Shown one piece after another: positions 5,445 to 5,450 of a stretch of 5,450 nt of DNA. Position numbers and translations under genes: made by a program. Origin of the DNA: Proteobacteria bacterium UBA6729 (lineage in GTDB: Bacteria > Pseudomonadota > Gammaproteobacteria > Porifericomitales > Porifericomitaceae); contig DKIB01000032.1 of NCBI GenBank assembly GCA_002454015.1, positions 566-6,015 of the forward strand, read 5' to 3'. Positions within the stretch are counted from its first letter, which is position 1; each line of letters starts with the position of its first letter. Under the pieces are notes generated by a model that was not told the DNA's origin, searched no databases, and saw nothing but the letters and a program-made list of their open reading frames with translations.

Positions 5445-5450
5445 CTCTAC

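Overview
The window looks like chromosomal DNA of a GC-rich Gram-negative proteobacterium, most likely a gammaproteobacterium. It carries a lipid A (LpxL/HtrB-type) acyltransferase and a pyrroloquinoline quinone (PQQ) cluster. The host therefore probably uses PQQ-dependent periplasmic dehydrogenases (alcohol, methanol or glucose type), although none is visible here. The species cannot be named from the sequence.

The left half (1-3025, + strand) is a tightly packed set of four genes. In order they are the 3' end of an unrecognised gene with a short helical C-terminal module, a prolyl iminopeptidase (pip), dihydropteroate synthase (folP) and a lipid A-type acyltransferase. The junctions are a 1-nt gap, an ATGA overlap and a short overlap or gap that depends on the acyltransferase start. 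This suggests one co-transcribed, translationally coupled unit, although the proteins have unrelated jobs: peptide turnover, folate synthesis and outer-membrane lipid synthesis.

The right half (2988-5450, - strand) is a PQQ biosynthesis cluster read right to left: pqqA (24-residue precursor peptide), pqqC (final oxidase), pqqD (peptide chaperone) and pqqE (radical SAM Glu-Tyr crosslinking enzyme). pqqA is too short for ordinary ORF calling but is clear by sequence, with E16, Y20 and a strong GGAGG ribosome binding site. pqqB, which usually lies between pqqA and pqqC, is absent from that place. A large perfect-stem hairpin lies there instead, which could keep pqqA transcripts in excess over pqqCDE. 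PqqD would bind PqqA and present it to PqqE for crosslinking of E16 to Y20. Proteolysis and later steps need proteins not in this window. PqqC makes the final ring closure and oxidation to PQQ.

The most notable regulatory signal is upstream of pqqA: a near-consensus sigma-54 (-24/-12) promoter with exact GG-N10-GC spacing, with an exact IHF consensus match about 60-70 bases upstream of the predicted start. The predicted leader of about 77 nt holds two stem-loops. The two halves converge and overlap tail to tail by 38 nt around a 12-bp perfect palindrome. No RNA gene, transposon, CRISPR array or complete novel system was seen.
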